Shown here: piece by piece, positions 1 through 5,822 of the stretch
Numbering within the stretch: position 1 is the stretch's first letter
Layout: each line of letters starts with the position of its first letter
NCBI GenBank assembly: GCA_030590525.1
Contig: JAUUYI010000153.1
Location: 1-5,831 of the forward strand
DNA: 5,831 nt
Direction: 5' to 3'
Source: Sedimenticola sp.
GTDB lineage: Bacteria; Pseudomonadota; Gammaproteobacteria; Chromatiales; Chromatiaceae
Position numbers and translations under genes: made by a program
Notes under the pieces: generated by a model
Told to the model about the DNA's origin: nothing
The model's input: only the letters and a program-made list of their open reading frames with translations
Database searches by the model: none

Positions 1-1681
1 GATAGCCACCGACGCCGTAGACCATCAGGTTGGTCTGGTAACCGATGGGGGTGGCAAAACTGGCGGAGGCCGCGACCATCAGGGTGATGATGAAGGGCAG
101 CGGGCTCACCCCCAGGTTGCCGGCGGTAGAGAGCGCAATCGGAAACATGATGACTGCGGCCGCATTGTTGGTGGCAACCGCGGTGAGGATGGCAGTGGTC
201 AGAAACAGCAGCAACAGGGTGAGCCAGGGCACCGCATCCGCCAGTTCGACCATCGCGCCCGCCAGGGCACCCGCTGCACCCGTATTCTGCAAGGCGTTGC
301 CCAGACCAAATGAAGCGGCAATGACGATCAGCACCTTCCAGTCGACACTACGCCTCGCCCGGCCACCGGTGAGGCAGCGGGTCAGGATCATCAGACCAGC
401 CGCCAGCATCGAAGCCTTCAGCATGCTCAGCCAGTCAACGGCGACCGAGAGCACCATGAACGCCATAATGGCAACGGCGATCAGCGCCTTATCGTGCTTG
501 GGCGGTGTGGCATCCTCAATACAGCTGACCAGAAAAAAATCCCGGGAATTGCGCTGCTGCTCGGCAAACGACAAGTGGGACTCCAGCAGCAGGGTGTCCC
601 CCGGGCGCAACACGATGTCCCCGATCTTCTGACGTAATCGCACCCCGTTACGGGCAACCGCGATGATCACCGCATTGTAGACGTTGCGGAAATGCCCATC
701 ACGTACACTCAACCCCAGCAACGGGCAACTGTCGGAGACCACCGCCTCCACCAGGGCTCGATCCTGCCGGGGAGATTGCAGTTTGAACAGTTGGTTCGAG
801 GCCGGCCGCAAGCCGCGTATCTGTTGCAGGTCCACCACCGACTCGATGATCCCCACGAACACCAGCCGGTCTCCCTCCTGCATCAGCTCCCGGGGAGAAA
901 CCGCGGGCATCACCTGACCACGGCGGTCGATCTCCATCAGGAACATTCCTGGCAGCTGACGAAGGCCGGCCTGCTCGATACTCTGGCCGATCAGCGGGCT
1001 GCCTTCCTCTACCAGCATCTCCACCGTGTACTCCCGTGGATCGTCGAAACGGCTGATTGCCGGTATCCGGTCCGGTAGCAACCATCTGCTGGTGAAGAGA
1101 ATGAACAGAAACACCACGACTACCACCGGAATGCCGATCCAGGCCAGATCGAACATCCCCAGCCCGGTGAGGCCAGACTGTTCTATCAGCAGGCTGTTGA
1201 CCACCAGATTGGTGCTGCTGCCGATCAGGGTGCAGGTACCCCCGGCGATGCTGGCGAAGCTCAGGGGGATCATCAGTTTGGAGACAGAAAGCCGATGGCG
1301 CTTGGCCCAATCGACCACGGCCGGGATAAACATCGCCACCACGGGTGTATTGTTCAGAAAGGCGCTTATCAGTACCACGGGTGACATCAGACGAAACTGG
1401 GCGTGACGCAGGGACCCGGGGCGACCCAGCACCGACTGGACGATCCAGCCTATCCCTCCGGTCTCGCGCAGCCCTGCCACCACCACATAGAGTACGGCAA
1501 CCGTGACCATGCCTTCATTCGCCAGCCCCGACAGCGCCTCTTCCGGTGAGAGTACACCGGCGACCAGCAGCAGCACTACCCCCCCAACCATAATGATATC
1601 AGGGGCGAACCGGGTGGCGGCCAGGGTAGCGAAACAGAGCAGCGTGACGGCAACGGAGTACCACGCCTGCCAACTCGTCAT
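1..1681 (-). CDS. SLC13-family anion permease with two central RCK_C domains (3' end outside window)
   Basis: Inner-membrane secondary transporter of the divalent anion:Na+ symporter type; substrate (sulfate, dicarboxylate or another anion) cannot be told from sequence. 560 codons are visible from ATG at 1681; relatives are near 590 residues, so roughly the last 30 are cut off by the window edge. Layout: hydrophobic helices at about 6-75, 98-124, 135-165 and 178-198; a soluble insert at about 215-390; helices again from about 398 to the edge. The insert holds two RCK_C/TrkA_C-like units (about 216-290 and 305-386), each a beta-rich stretch with a G-D-x-L pattern (GDRLVF at 270-275, GDTLLL at 361-366). 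The transmembrane halves look like internal repeats: NNT at 110-112 with SSTNLVV at 155-161, matched by NNA at 505-507 with QTNLMV at 549-554, as expected for the two ligand/ion-binding hairpins of this fold. The SD is weak (TGGA, 9 nt before ATG). It starts 21 nt after the small upstream gene, so it is probably cotranscribed. Family call is firm, substrate unknown. Confidence 0.94.
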   Translation of the reverse strand, partial: MTSWQAWYSVAVTLLCFATLAATRFAPDIIMVGGVVLLLVAGVLSPEEALSGLANEGMVTVAVLYVVVAGLRETGGIGWIVQSVLGRPGSLRHAQFRLMSPVVLISAFLNNTPVVAMFIPAVVDWAKRHRLSVSKLMIPLSFASIAGGTCTLIGSSTNLVVNSLLIEQSGLTGLGMFDLAWIGIPVVVVVFLFILFTSRWLLPDRIPAISRFDDPREYTVEMLVEEGSPLIGQSIEQAGLRQLPGMFLMEIDRRGQVMPAVSPRELMQEGDRLVFVGIIESVVDLQQIRGLRPASNQLFKLQSPRQDRALVEAVVSDSCPLLGLSVRDGHFRNVYNAVIIAVARNGVRLRQKIGDIVLRPGDTLLLESHLSFAEQQRNSRDFFLVSCIEDATPPKHDKALIAVAIMAFMVLSVAVDWLSMLKASMLAAGLMILTRCLTGGRARRSVDWKVLIVIAASFGLGNALQNTGAAGALAGAMVELADAVPWLTLLLLFLTTAILTAVATNNAAAVIMFPIALSTAGNLGVSPLPFIITLMVAASASFATPIGYQTNLMVYGVGGY

Positions 1682-1702
1682 GGTGTTATTTCCAAGTAGA
1701 GA

Positions 1703-2050
1703 TCAGCGACTACGGCCCTTCCAGATATCGTGCAATCGGCGGCGATTCCGAACCATGCGCCGTTCGTCTGAAAGAAGGGACAACTCTATCGGGCTCTCCT
1801 CCCCTCGCCGATCGTTGCGGCGGCGGTCGACCACACCCAGATAGGCGCAACTGCAAACCTCTGCATCGCAATCCGCCAGTGGCAACGCGGGGGCATTTCT
1901 GAAAGAGAAGAACTTTCCGATGTAGCGGGTGGATGCCCGACACCCGCAACGGTGCAACTGAACCCCGCGGAAACGTCGGGATTTACGTAACTCCTTCAGC
2001 TGCTCCTGCTTGGAAGTCTGTTTTTTCCTTTTTTTCGCTAACCATTTCAT
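1703..2050 (-). CDS. Small basic Cys/Arg-rich conserved hypothetical protein
   Basis: 115-residue soluble protein of unknown function; no signal peptide or membrane segment. The N-terminus (1-28) is very basic and probably helical. The middle carries CGC (35-37), then FFSFRNAPALPL (47-58), then C61, C66 and C68 (a C-x4-C-x-C cluster), followed by DRRRNDRR (75-82). The tail is Arg-rich (ERR and NRRR near 97-105). Five Cys in two clusters suggest metal binding or a redox site, which is inference. From memory, the pattern F-[LF]-S-x3-AP-x-LPL-x2-C-x4-C-x-C-x-Y followed by DRR-x-x-RR resembles small hypothetical proteins common in Pseudomonas and other gammaproteobacteria. Start choice: TTG at 2056 is in frame but directly abuts the AGG, whereas ATG at 2050 has AGG 6 nt upstream and is preferred. 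It lies 42 nt after panC and 21 nt before the permease, in the same direction. Confidence 0.8.
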   Translation of the reverse strand: MKWLAKKRKKQTSKQEQLKELRKSRRFRGVQLHRCGCRASTRYIGKFFSFRNAPALPLADCDAEVCSCAYLGVVDRRRNDRRGEESPIELSLLSDERRMVRNRRRLHDIWKGRSR

Positions 2051-2056
2051 ATCCAA

Positions 2057-2060
2057 CCTA
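2057..2060 (-). promoter_or_regulatory. Ribosome binding site deciding the start of the small Cys/Arg-rich gene
   Basis: On the minus strand TAGG is followed by six bases and then ATG (2050-2048). The alternative in-frame TTG (2056-2054) touches the AGG and has no room for a ribosome, so the shorter 115-residue product is preferred. Confidence 0.55.
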
Positions 2061-2092
2061 TCGGCGGAGATAAAAGGTTTCTTTAGCCATAT

Positions 2093-2944
2093 TTACATCG
2101 CCGACAACTTCAGGTTATCGATCAGACGAGCCCGCCCCAGGCAGGCTGTTGCCAATATCACCAGCTCCTCGTCCCCCGGCGCCGGGACGCCCAGATCCTG
2201 TGCCCGGCGGATGACGAAATAGTCGGGCTTCAACCCTGCCTCCGCCAGCCGGGAGAGCGCCATCTGCTCCAGCCGGTGGTACTCCTTGTCACCGCCAATA
2301 ATGGCACTGGCGGTCTCTCTCAGCACACGGTAGATGCTGGGCGCTCTGGCCCGCTCCTCCAGTGACAGGTAGCTGTTGCGGGAGCTGAGTGCCAGACCAT
2401 CCTCCTCCCGCACCGTCGGCACCCCACGGATCTCCACCGGTATAGAGAGATCTTCAACCATTCGGCAGATCACCAGCAGTTGCTGATAGTCTTTTTCACC
2501 GAACAGGGCCAGATTTGGCTGCGACATATTGAGCAACTTGCAGACCACTGTTGCCACTCCAACGAAGTGACCCGGGCGGAAGGCGCCGCAGAGGATGTCG
2601 GAAATATTCGGCACCTCCACAAGCGTCTCATTCTCCAGCGGACGCCGATAGATCTCCGCCTCGCCGGGCTGGAACAACAGGTCTGCCCCCGCATCGCTCA
2701 GGCGGATGATATCCTGATCCAGGGTACGGGGGTAACCATCGAAATCCTCCCCGGCGCTGAACTGCATCGGGTTGACGAAGATAGAGACCACTACCCGGTC
2801 CGCCAGTTGCCGGGCCTGCTGCACCAGTTCCAGGTGGCCTGCATGCAGGTTACCCATGGTCGGCACCAGCGCAATCCGGTCACCGGCACCCCGCCAAACC
2901 GCCAGTTGCCGGCGCAGATCGTCAACGGTCGTTACCCGCTTCAC
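2093..2944 (-). CDS. panC: Pantothenate synthetase (pantoate--beta-alanine ligase)
   Basis: Cytoplasmic enzyme that joins pantoate and beta-alanine with ATP (via pantoyl-adenylate) to make pantothenate, the CoA precursor. 283 residues, the usual length. Nucleotidyltransferase signatures are all in place: PTMGNLHAGH at 28-37 (HIGH-type motif, His34 and His37), FVNPMQF at 56-62 (pantoate/ATP site, Gln61), GEKDYQQL at 149-156, and LALSSRN at 184-190 (KMSKS-equivalent loop). The C-terminal domain ends in RLIDNLKLSAM. The start is GTG at 2944, overlapping the panB stop by 4 nt (GTGA), which suggests translational coupling. A GAGGAA lies 11 nt before the GTG, within the panB codons for Glu-Glu. The stop is TAA at 2095-2093. 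Together with panB it covers two steps of pantothenate synthesis; panD (beta-alanine) and panE/ilvC (ketopantoate reduction) are not in this window. Confidence 0.98.
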   Translation of the reverse strand: MKRVTTVDDLRRQLAVWRGAGDRIALVPTMGNLHAGHLELVQQARQLADRVVVSIFVNPMQFSAGEDFDGYPRTLDQDIIRLSDAGADLLFQPGEAEIYRRPLENETLVEVPNISDILCGAFRPGHFVGVATVVCKLLNMSQPNLALFGEKDYQQLLVICRMVEDLSIPVEIRGVPTVREEDGLALSSRNSYLSLEERARAPSIYRVLRETASAIIGGDKEYHRLEQMALSRLAEAGLKPDYFVIRRAQDLGVPAPGDEELVILATACLGRARLIDNLKLSAM

Positions 2945-3738
2945 TTGTAACAGTGTTCCTCTGCCGGAAAGCTCACCGCTTTCACCGCTTTCACATAGGC
3001 TGCGATGGCGGCGGTCACAGAGCAGGCGTGTTCCAGAAAATTGTGGGTGAACCGCGGCAGTGAACCGGAGGTGATACCCAGCATATCGTAGAGCACCAGC
3101 ACCTGGCCGTCACAATCGGGGCCGGCGCCGATGCCGATTACAGGAATAGAGAGAGATCTCGAGATCTCACCTGCCAGCGCAGCCGGTATGCACTCCAGCA
3201 CCAGCATCTGGGCCCCCGCCACCTCCAGCGCCATGGCGTCCTCTCGCATGATGTGTGCCGACGCTTCGTCCCGCCCCTGCACCCGGTAACCACCCAGGCG
3301 GTGAACGGACTGGGGCAGCAGTCCAAGATGGGCGCAGACCGGGATGCCGTTGCCGGTGAGCTGGCGCACCGTCTCCAGCTGGATCGCCCCACCCTCCAGC
3401 TTGACCATCTGCGTACCCCCCTCCTTCATCAGCCGGCCGGCAGTGGCCAGGGCCTGCCCGGGGGAACTGTAGCTCATAAACGGCATGTCGGTGATCAGCA
3501 GTGCATTACGTCGTGCCCGGGCGACACAGCGGGTGTGATAGACCATCTCATCCACCCCTACCGGCAATGTGCTCTCCTGACCCTGGATCACCATGCCCAG
3601 GGTGTCACCCACCAGGATCACTTCCACTCCCGCCTCCTCCAGGCGGATGGTGAAGCTGGCATCGTAACTGGTCAATACCGCGATCTTTTCGCCCTGCTGC
3701 TTCATCTGCATCAGGGAGGCTGTGGTTACATGGGGCAT
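2941..3738 (-). CDS. panB: 3-methyl-2-oxobutanoate hydroxymethyltransferase (ketopantoate hydroxymethyltransferase)
   Basis: Cytoplasmic TIM-barrel enzyme; transfers the one-carbon unit of 5,10-methylene-tetrahydrofolate to 2-oxoisovalerate, giving ketopantoate, the first committed step to pantothenate. 265 residues from ATG at 3738, close to the 264 of E. coli PanB. Visible signatures: LTSYDASF at 22-29, VGDTLGM at 43-49 (Asp45, metal ligand), DMPFMSY at 84-90 (Asp84, metal ligand), MVKLEGG at 111-117 (Lys113, Glu115), HLGLLPQSV at 137-145, GGYRVQGR at 149-156, LVLECIP at 179-185 (Glu182, the catalytic acid position) and GIGAG at 202-206. It ends in PAEEHCYK, like the GEEH tail of E. coli. 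An in-frame TTG at 3765 would add nine unconserved residues and is not preferred. The SD is weak (GGA about 10 nt upstream). It lies 68 nt after folK and overlaps panC by 4 nt. Confidence 0.98.
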   Translation of the reverse strand: MPHVTTASLMQMKQQGEKIAVLTSYDASFTIRLEEAGVEVILVGDTLGMVIQGQESTLPVGVDEMVYHTRCVARARRNALLITDMPFMSYSSPGQALATAGRLMKEGGTQMVKLEGGAIQLETVRQLTGNGIPVCAHLGLLPQSVHRLGGYRVQGRDEASAHIMREDAMALEVAGAQMLVLECIPAALAGEISRSLSIPVIGIGAGPDCDGQVLVLYDMLGITSGSLPRFTHNFLEHACSVTAAIAAYVKAVKAVSFPAEEHCYK

Positions 3739-3772
3739 GGTTCTGCAATCCGTCGAAAAACCCAAAAGCAGG

Positions 3773-3802
3773 ATTCTACCCTATCGCCGGAATAAAACGG
3801 AA
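3773..3802 (-). promoter_or_regulatory. Candidate weak sigma-70 promoter in the folK-panB gap
   Basis: On the minus strand TAGAAT (3778-3773, 5 of 6 to the -10 consensus) lies 18 nt after TTCCGT (3802-3797, a poor -35). It would drive panB-panC separately from pcnB-folK. The 68-nt gap is the largest between panC and pcnB, which makes an internal promoter reasonable, but the -35 is weak and this may be chance. Confidence 0.25.
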
Positions 3803-3806
3803 TCTC

Positions 3807-4352
3807 TCACCCCCTCCCGTTCCCAAGCAGAGACAAAGCCGGGCCTGGCTCAGGGCACTGTTCGACCAGCCTGTTCAGAATACCCCGTCCAGGCACATGC
3901 AGAGCGGCGGGCGCGATTTCCCTCAGCGGATAAAGCACAAATGCGCGCAGATGAAGACCGGGATGGGGTACCTTCAGCGTTGCAGTATCAATCACCTGTT
4001 CACCGTAGAGCAGCAGGTCGAGATCCAGTGTGCGGGGTCCCCAGTGCTCCTGGCGGATACGGCCATGCACCGCCTCTATCCGTTGCAGATGCTCCAGCAG
4101 GGCATAGGCCTCGAGGCGCGTAGAGAGTCCTGCCACAGCATTCACATAATCCGGCTGATCCAGAGAGCCCATGGGCTTGCTGGAGTAGAGCCGTGAGCAG
4201 GCGAAGCAACAGCTGTCCGGGATCTCTCCCAACTCATCCAAGGCACAGGTCACCTGATCCACGGGTCCATTCAGGTTGCTGCCAAGCCCCACATAGGCGA
4301 CGACTCCGCCACTGCAGGGAGAGCTGCGTTTCCTTTCCCCTGAAAAACTCAT
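3807..4352 (-). CDS. folK: 2-amino-4-hydroxy-6-hydroxymethyldihydropteridine pyrophosphokinase (HPPK)
   Basis: Cytoplasmic folate-pathway enzyme; transfers pyrophosphate from ATP to 6-hydroxymethyl-7,8-dihydropterin, making the substrate of dihydropteroate synthase. 181 residues against about 159 in E. coli. Visible: VGLGSNL at 21-27, LYSSKPMGSLDQPDYVNAV at 55-73 (pterin-binding region), HGRIR at 96-100 (equivalents of Arg82 and Arg84 in E. coli) and WGPRTLDLDLLLYG at 104-117, with Asp110 and Asp112 as the two Mg2+ ligands (E. coli Asp95/Asp97), then VPHPGLHLRAFVLYPL. About 16 residues precede the conserved start of the fold (VVAYVGLGSN); they are Ser/Arg/Lys-rich and unconserved. No later in-frame start fits before GSNL, and ATG at 4352 has GAGGG upstream within the pcnB tail, so the extension is kept. 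The ATG overlaps the pcnB stop (ATGA), suggesting coupling. Its product feeds tetrahydrofolate, the cofactor of PanB next door. Confidence 0.96.
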   Translation of the reverse strand: MSFSGERKRSSPCSGGVVAYVGLGSNLNGPVDQVTCALDELGEIPDSCCFACSRLYSSKPMGSLDQPDYVNAVAGLSTRLEAYALLEHLQRIEAVHGRIRQEHWGPRTLDLDLLLYGEQVIDTATLKVPHPGLHLRAFVLYPLREIAPAALHVPGRGILNRLVEQCPEPGPALSLLGNGRG

Positions 4353-5653
4353 TCGCCCTCAGCAGGTAGCGGGCGCTTAGGCCGTCGGCGCCTGCGACGG
4401 CGTCTTTCAGTAGTGGGCCTGGATGCGTTTGCCATCTGCTGCTGTTCATTCCCCTCCACCGATTGGTAGCAGGTCCACCAGTCGGCCAGCTCCGGGTCCA
4501 CCTCTCCTGACTCGGCACGTAACAGCAGGAAATCATAGGCCGCCCGGAAACGGGGATGGGACAGCAACCGTTGGGGACGCTTGCCAGCACGCTGTTCGAA
4601 ACGGTGCTGCAAACTCCAGATCTCCTTCATCATCAGGCTGAAGCGTCTGGGGATGGCCACATGCCGGACCTGCTGCGAGACCACCACACTGCCTGCCTGC
4701 TGCATCGCTGGCAGTTTTGCCTCACCCTCGGCAATCAGATCATTGGCCAGTTGCCGGACCGGCTCCCACAGCAGCACCGCGAGCAGAAAAGCGGGGGTTA
4801 CCGGTTTGCCTTCCTGGATGCGAAGATCCGTGTTTTGGAGTCCCTTGGCCACGAACACCACCGGAAATTGATTCTCTTCCCTGCTCAGGATCTCGTCAGT
4901 CTCCGGGAACAGTTCCCGAAACAGATTGTAGTGACACATTTTTTCGTAGCACTGGACCGCCGTACCCCCCATAAACAGCTTTAGCGTCTCGTCGAACAGG
5001 CGTGCAGGCGGGACACCTTCCAGCAGATCCCCCAGGTCTAATAGTGCCTCCTCGACCTCTGGGACGATATTGAACCCGAGCTTGGCCGCGAACCGCACTG
5101 CCCGCAGCATCCGTACCGGGTCTTCCCGAAAACGGGTCTCTGGATCGCCCAGCAGGCGTAGCTGACCCTGCTCCAGGTCTTCCAGGCCACCGGCGTAATC
5201 GATAACAGAGAAATCCTCGATATTGTAATAGAGGGCGTTGACTGTGAAATCGCGCCGCAGGGCATCCTCCTCGATCGATCCATAGACGTTGTCCCGCAGT
5301 AACATCCCATTCTCGATCCTGCGCTCACTCCCCCCTTCGGTGATATCGCCGGTGCCCCGGAAGGTCGCCACCTCTATGATCTCTCGGCCAAAGTGGACAT
5401 GAGCCAGGCGGAACCGGCGACCGATCAGGCGGCAATTACGAAATACGCGTTTCACCTGTTCCGGGCTGGCATCAGTGGCGACGTCGAAATCCTTGGGTTC
5501 ACGCCCCAACAGCAGGTCACGCACCCCGCCACCGACGAGGTGTGCCTGAAACCCCGACTGCTTCAATCGGTAAAGCACTTTTACCGCATTTTCACTGATA
5601 TTGGTCCTGGAGACATTGTGCTCTGACCGGGGGATGATGGTTGGACTGGCTAT
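4349..5653 (-). CDS. pcnB: Poly(A) polymerase I, probable non-canonical ATA start
   Basis: Adds 3' poly(A) tails to RNA, marking it for degradation; class II nucleotidyltransferase related to CCA-adding enzymes. 434 residues from the proposed start. Signatures: HLVGGGVRD (38-46), KDFDVATD (54-61) with catalytic Asp55 and Asp57, IGRRFRLAHV (77-86), EVATFR (94-99), RRDFTVNALYY (133-143) and GDPETRFREDPVRMLRAVRF (169-188, poly(A) polymerase rather than CCA type). A basic C-terminal tail with eight consecutive Arg (417-424) matches the Arg-rich tail of E. coli PcnB. Start: the first standard codon is GTG at 5578, but the 25 codons before it encode IIPRSEHNVSR and ISENAVKV, matching the conserved E. 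coli stretch [20 protein letters not shown]. No in-frame ATG, GTG or TTG lies between there and an in-frame TAA at 5674-5672. The ATA at 5653-5651 sits 7 nt after AGGGG. E. coli pcnB starts at AUU, a known precedent. ATC codons at 5638 and 5635 are less likely starts. First gene of the cluster; its stop overlaps folK. Confidence 0.96.
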   Translation of the reverse strand: MASPTIIPRSEHNVSRTNISENAVKVLYRLKQSGFQAHLVGGGVRDLLLGREPKDFDVATDASPEQVKRVFRNCRLIGRRFRLAHVHFGREIIEVATFRGTGDITEGGSERRIENGMLLRDNVYGSIEEDALRRDFTVNALYYNIEDFSVIDYAGGLEDLEQGQLRLLGDPETRFREDPVRMLRAVRFAAKLGFNIVPEVEEALLDLGDLLEGVPPARLFDETLKLFMGGTAVQCYEKMCHYNLFRELFPETDEILSREENQFPVVFVAKGLQNTDLRIQEGKPVTPAFLLAVLLWEPVRQLANDLIAEGEAKLPAMQQAGSVVVSQQVRHVAIPRRFSLMMKEIWSLQHRFEQRAGKRPQRLLSHPRFRAAYDFLLLRAESGEVDPELADWWTCYQSVEGNEQQQMANASRPTTERRRRRRRRPKRPLPAEGE

Positions 5654-5660
5654 TGTATTT

Positions 5661-5665
5661 CCCCT
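5661..5665 (-). promoter_or_regulatory. Shine-Dalgarno of pcnB supporting the ATA start
   Basis: Minus-strand AGGGG can pair with the 16S rRNA tail (one G:U). It is followed by 7 nt and then the in-frame ATA codon at 5653-5651. No comparable purine run precedes the GTG at 5578. The position is ideal for initiation at ATA and too far from the ATC codons at 5638 and 5635. Confidence 0.6.
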
Positions 5666-5672
5666 GCTGCGT

Positions 5673-5685
5673 TACGAAATTCGTA
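5673..5685. repeat. Short operator-like dyad between promoter candidate and pcnB Shine-Dalgarno
   Basis: TACGAA-A-TTCGTA: two perfect 6-bp arms with a single central base. It overlaps the expected transcription start region of the candidate promoter and abuts the proximal arm of the 8-bp repeat. It could be a regulator site; no regulator family can be assigned, and chance is not excluded. Confidence 0.3.
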
Positions 5686-5686
5686 T

Positions 5687-5716
5687 ATATTACCTGATTT
5701 CATGGAGTTAGGTCTG
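5687..5716 (-). promoter_or_regulatory. Candidate sigma-70 promoter for the pcnB cluster
   Basis: On the minus strand CAGACC (5716-5711, 3 of 6 to the -35 consensus) lies 18 nt before TAATAT (5692-5687, 4 of 6 to the -10), within the AT-rich run TAATATATA. It is the only clearly AT-rich stretch just upstream of the first gene. It would give a leader of roughly 25-30 nt before the ATA start. Weak match. Confidence 0.3.
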
Positions 5717-5782
5717 CATATTTCACCGGAGAGAGGACGCAGCAACAAAGCAGATTTATTGAAGCGCTTGCAAAACGCTGAA

Positions 5783-5822
5783 ATTCCTCTCCCTCAGGGG
5801 ATCAGGTCCGGGTGAGGGCGAT
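5783..5822. repeat. Degraded intergenic repeat of the CCTCTCCC...GGGTGAGGGCG type
   Basis: Plus strand reads CCTCTCCCTCAGGG followed by GGTCCGGGTGAGGGCGA. From memory this matches the widespread intergenic repeat CTCTCCCTCAGGGAGAGGG-x-GGGGTGAGGGCG of many gammaproteobacteria, with the central half damaged. CCCTCA (5791-5796) and TGAGGG (5813-5818) form a 6-bp stem with a 16-nt loop. The stretch 5654-5831 has no supportable gene; all minus-strand frames hit stops within a few codons. Confidence 0.5.

Larger units (their letters stand above)
5665..5744. repeat. 8-bp inverted repeat in the pcnB leader, one arm touching the Shine-Dalgarno
   Basis: Plus-strand TGCTGCGT at 5665-5672 is the exact reverse complement of ACGCAGCA at 5737-5744, with 64 nt between. 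In RNA the proximal arm would end on the first base of the pcnB SD. It could matter only if transcription starts upstream of 5744. An 8-bp match in 178 nt has an appreciable chance probability (my estimate is about one in four). Confidence 0.3.

Noticed and set aside
45..632. Long open frame (195 codons) on the plus strand
   Set aside because: It lies opposite the permease, whose transmembrane motifs are clear; composition is low-complexity Ala/Ser/Arg, typical of an antisense shadow in GC-rich DNA.
699..1310. 203-codon open frame on the minus strand in another frame
   Set aside because: Overlaps the permease in a shifted frame; Gly/Arg/Pro-rich without motifs, whereas the permease frame has RCK_C and helix patterns throughout.
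2051..2092. Terminator between panC and the small gene
   Set aside because: No GC-rich hairpin followed by a T run on the minus strand; the gap mainly holds the SD.
2480..2950. 156-codon open frame on the plus strand
   Set aside because: Antisense to the panC N-terminal half, with no motif or ribosome binding site.
3763..3765. TTG as the panB start
   Set aside because: Adds nine residues absent from PanB homologues; ATG at 3738 gives the normal length and N-terminus.
3253..3795. 180-codon open frame on the plus strand
   Set aside because: Antisense to panB, which is unambiguous; His/Gln-rich shadow with no recognisable motif.
5576..5578. GTG as the pcnB start
   Set aside because: No SD precedes it, and the 25 codons upstream encode conserved PcnB sequence, so it is an internal Val codon.
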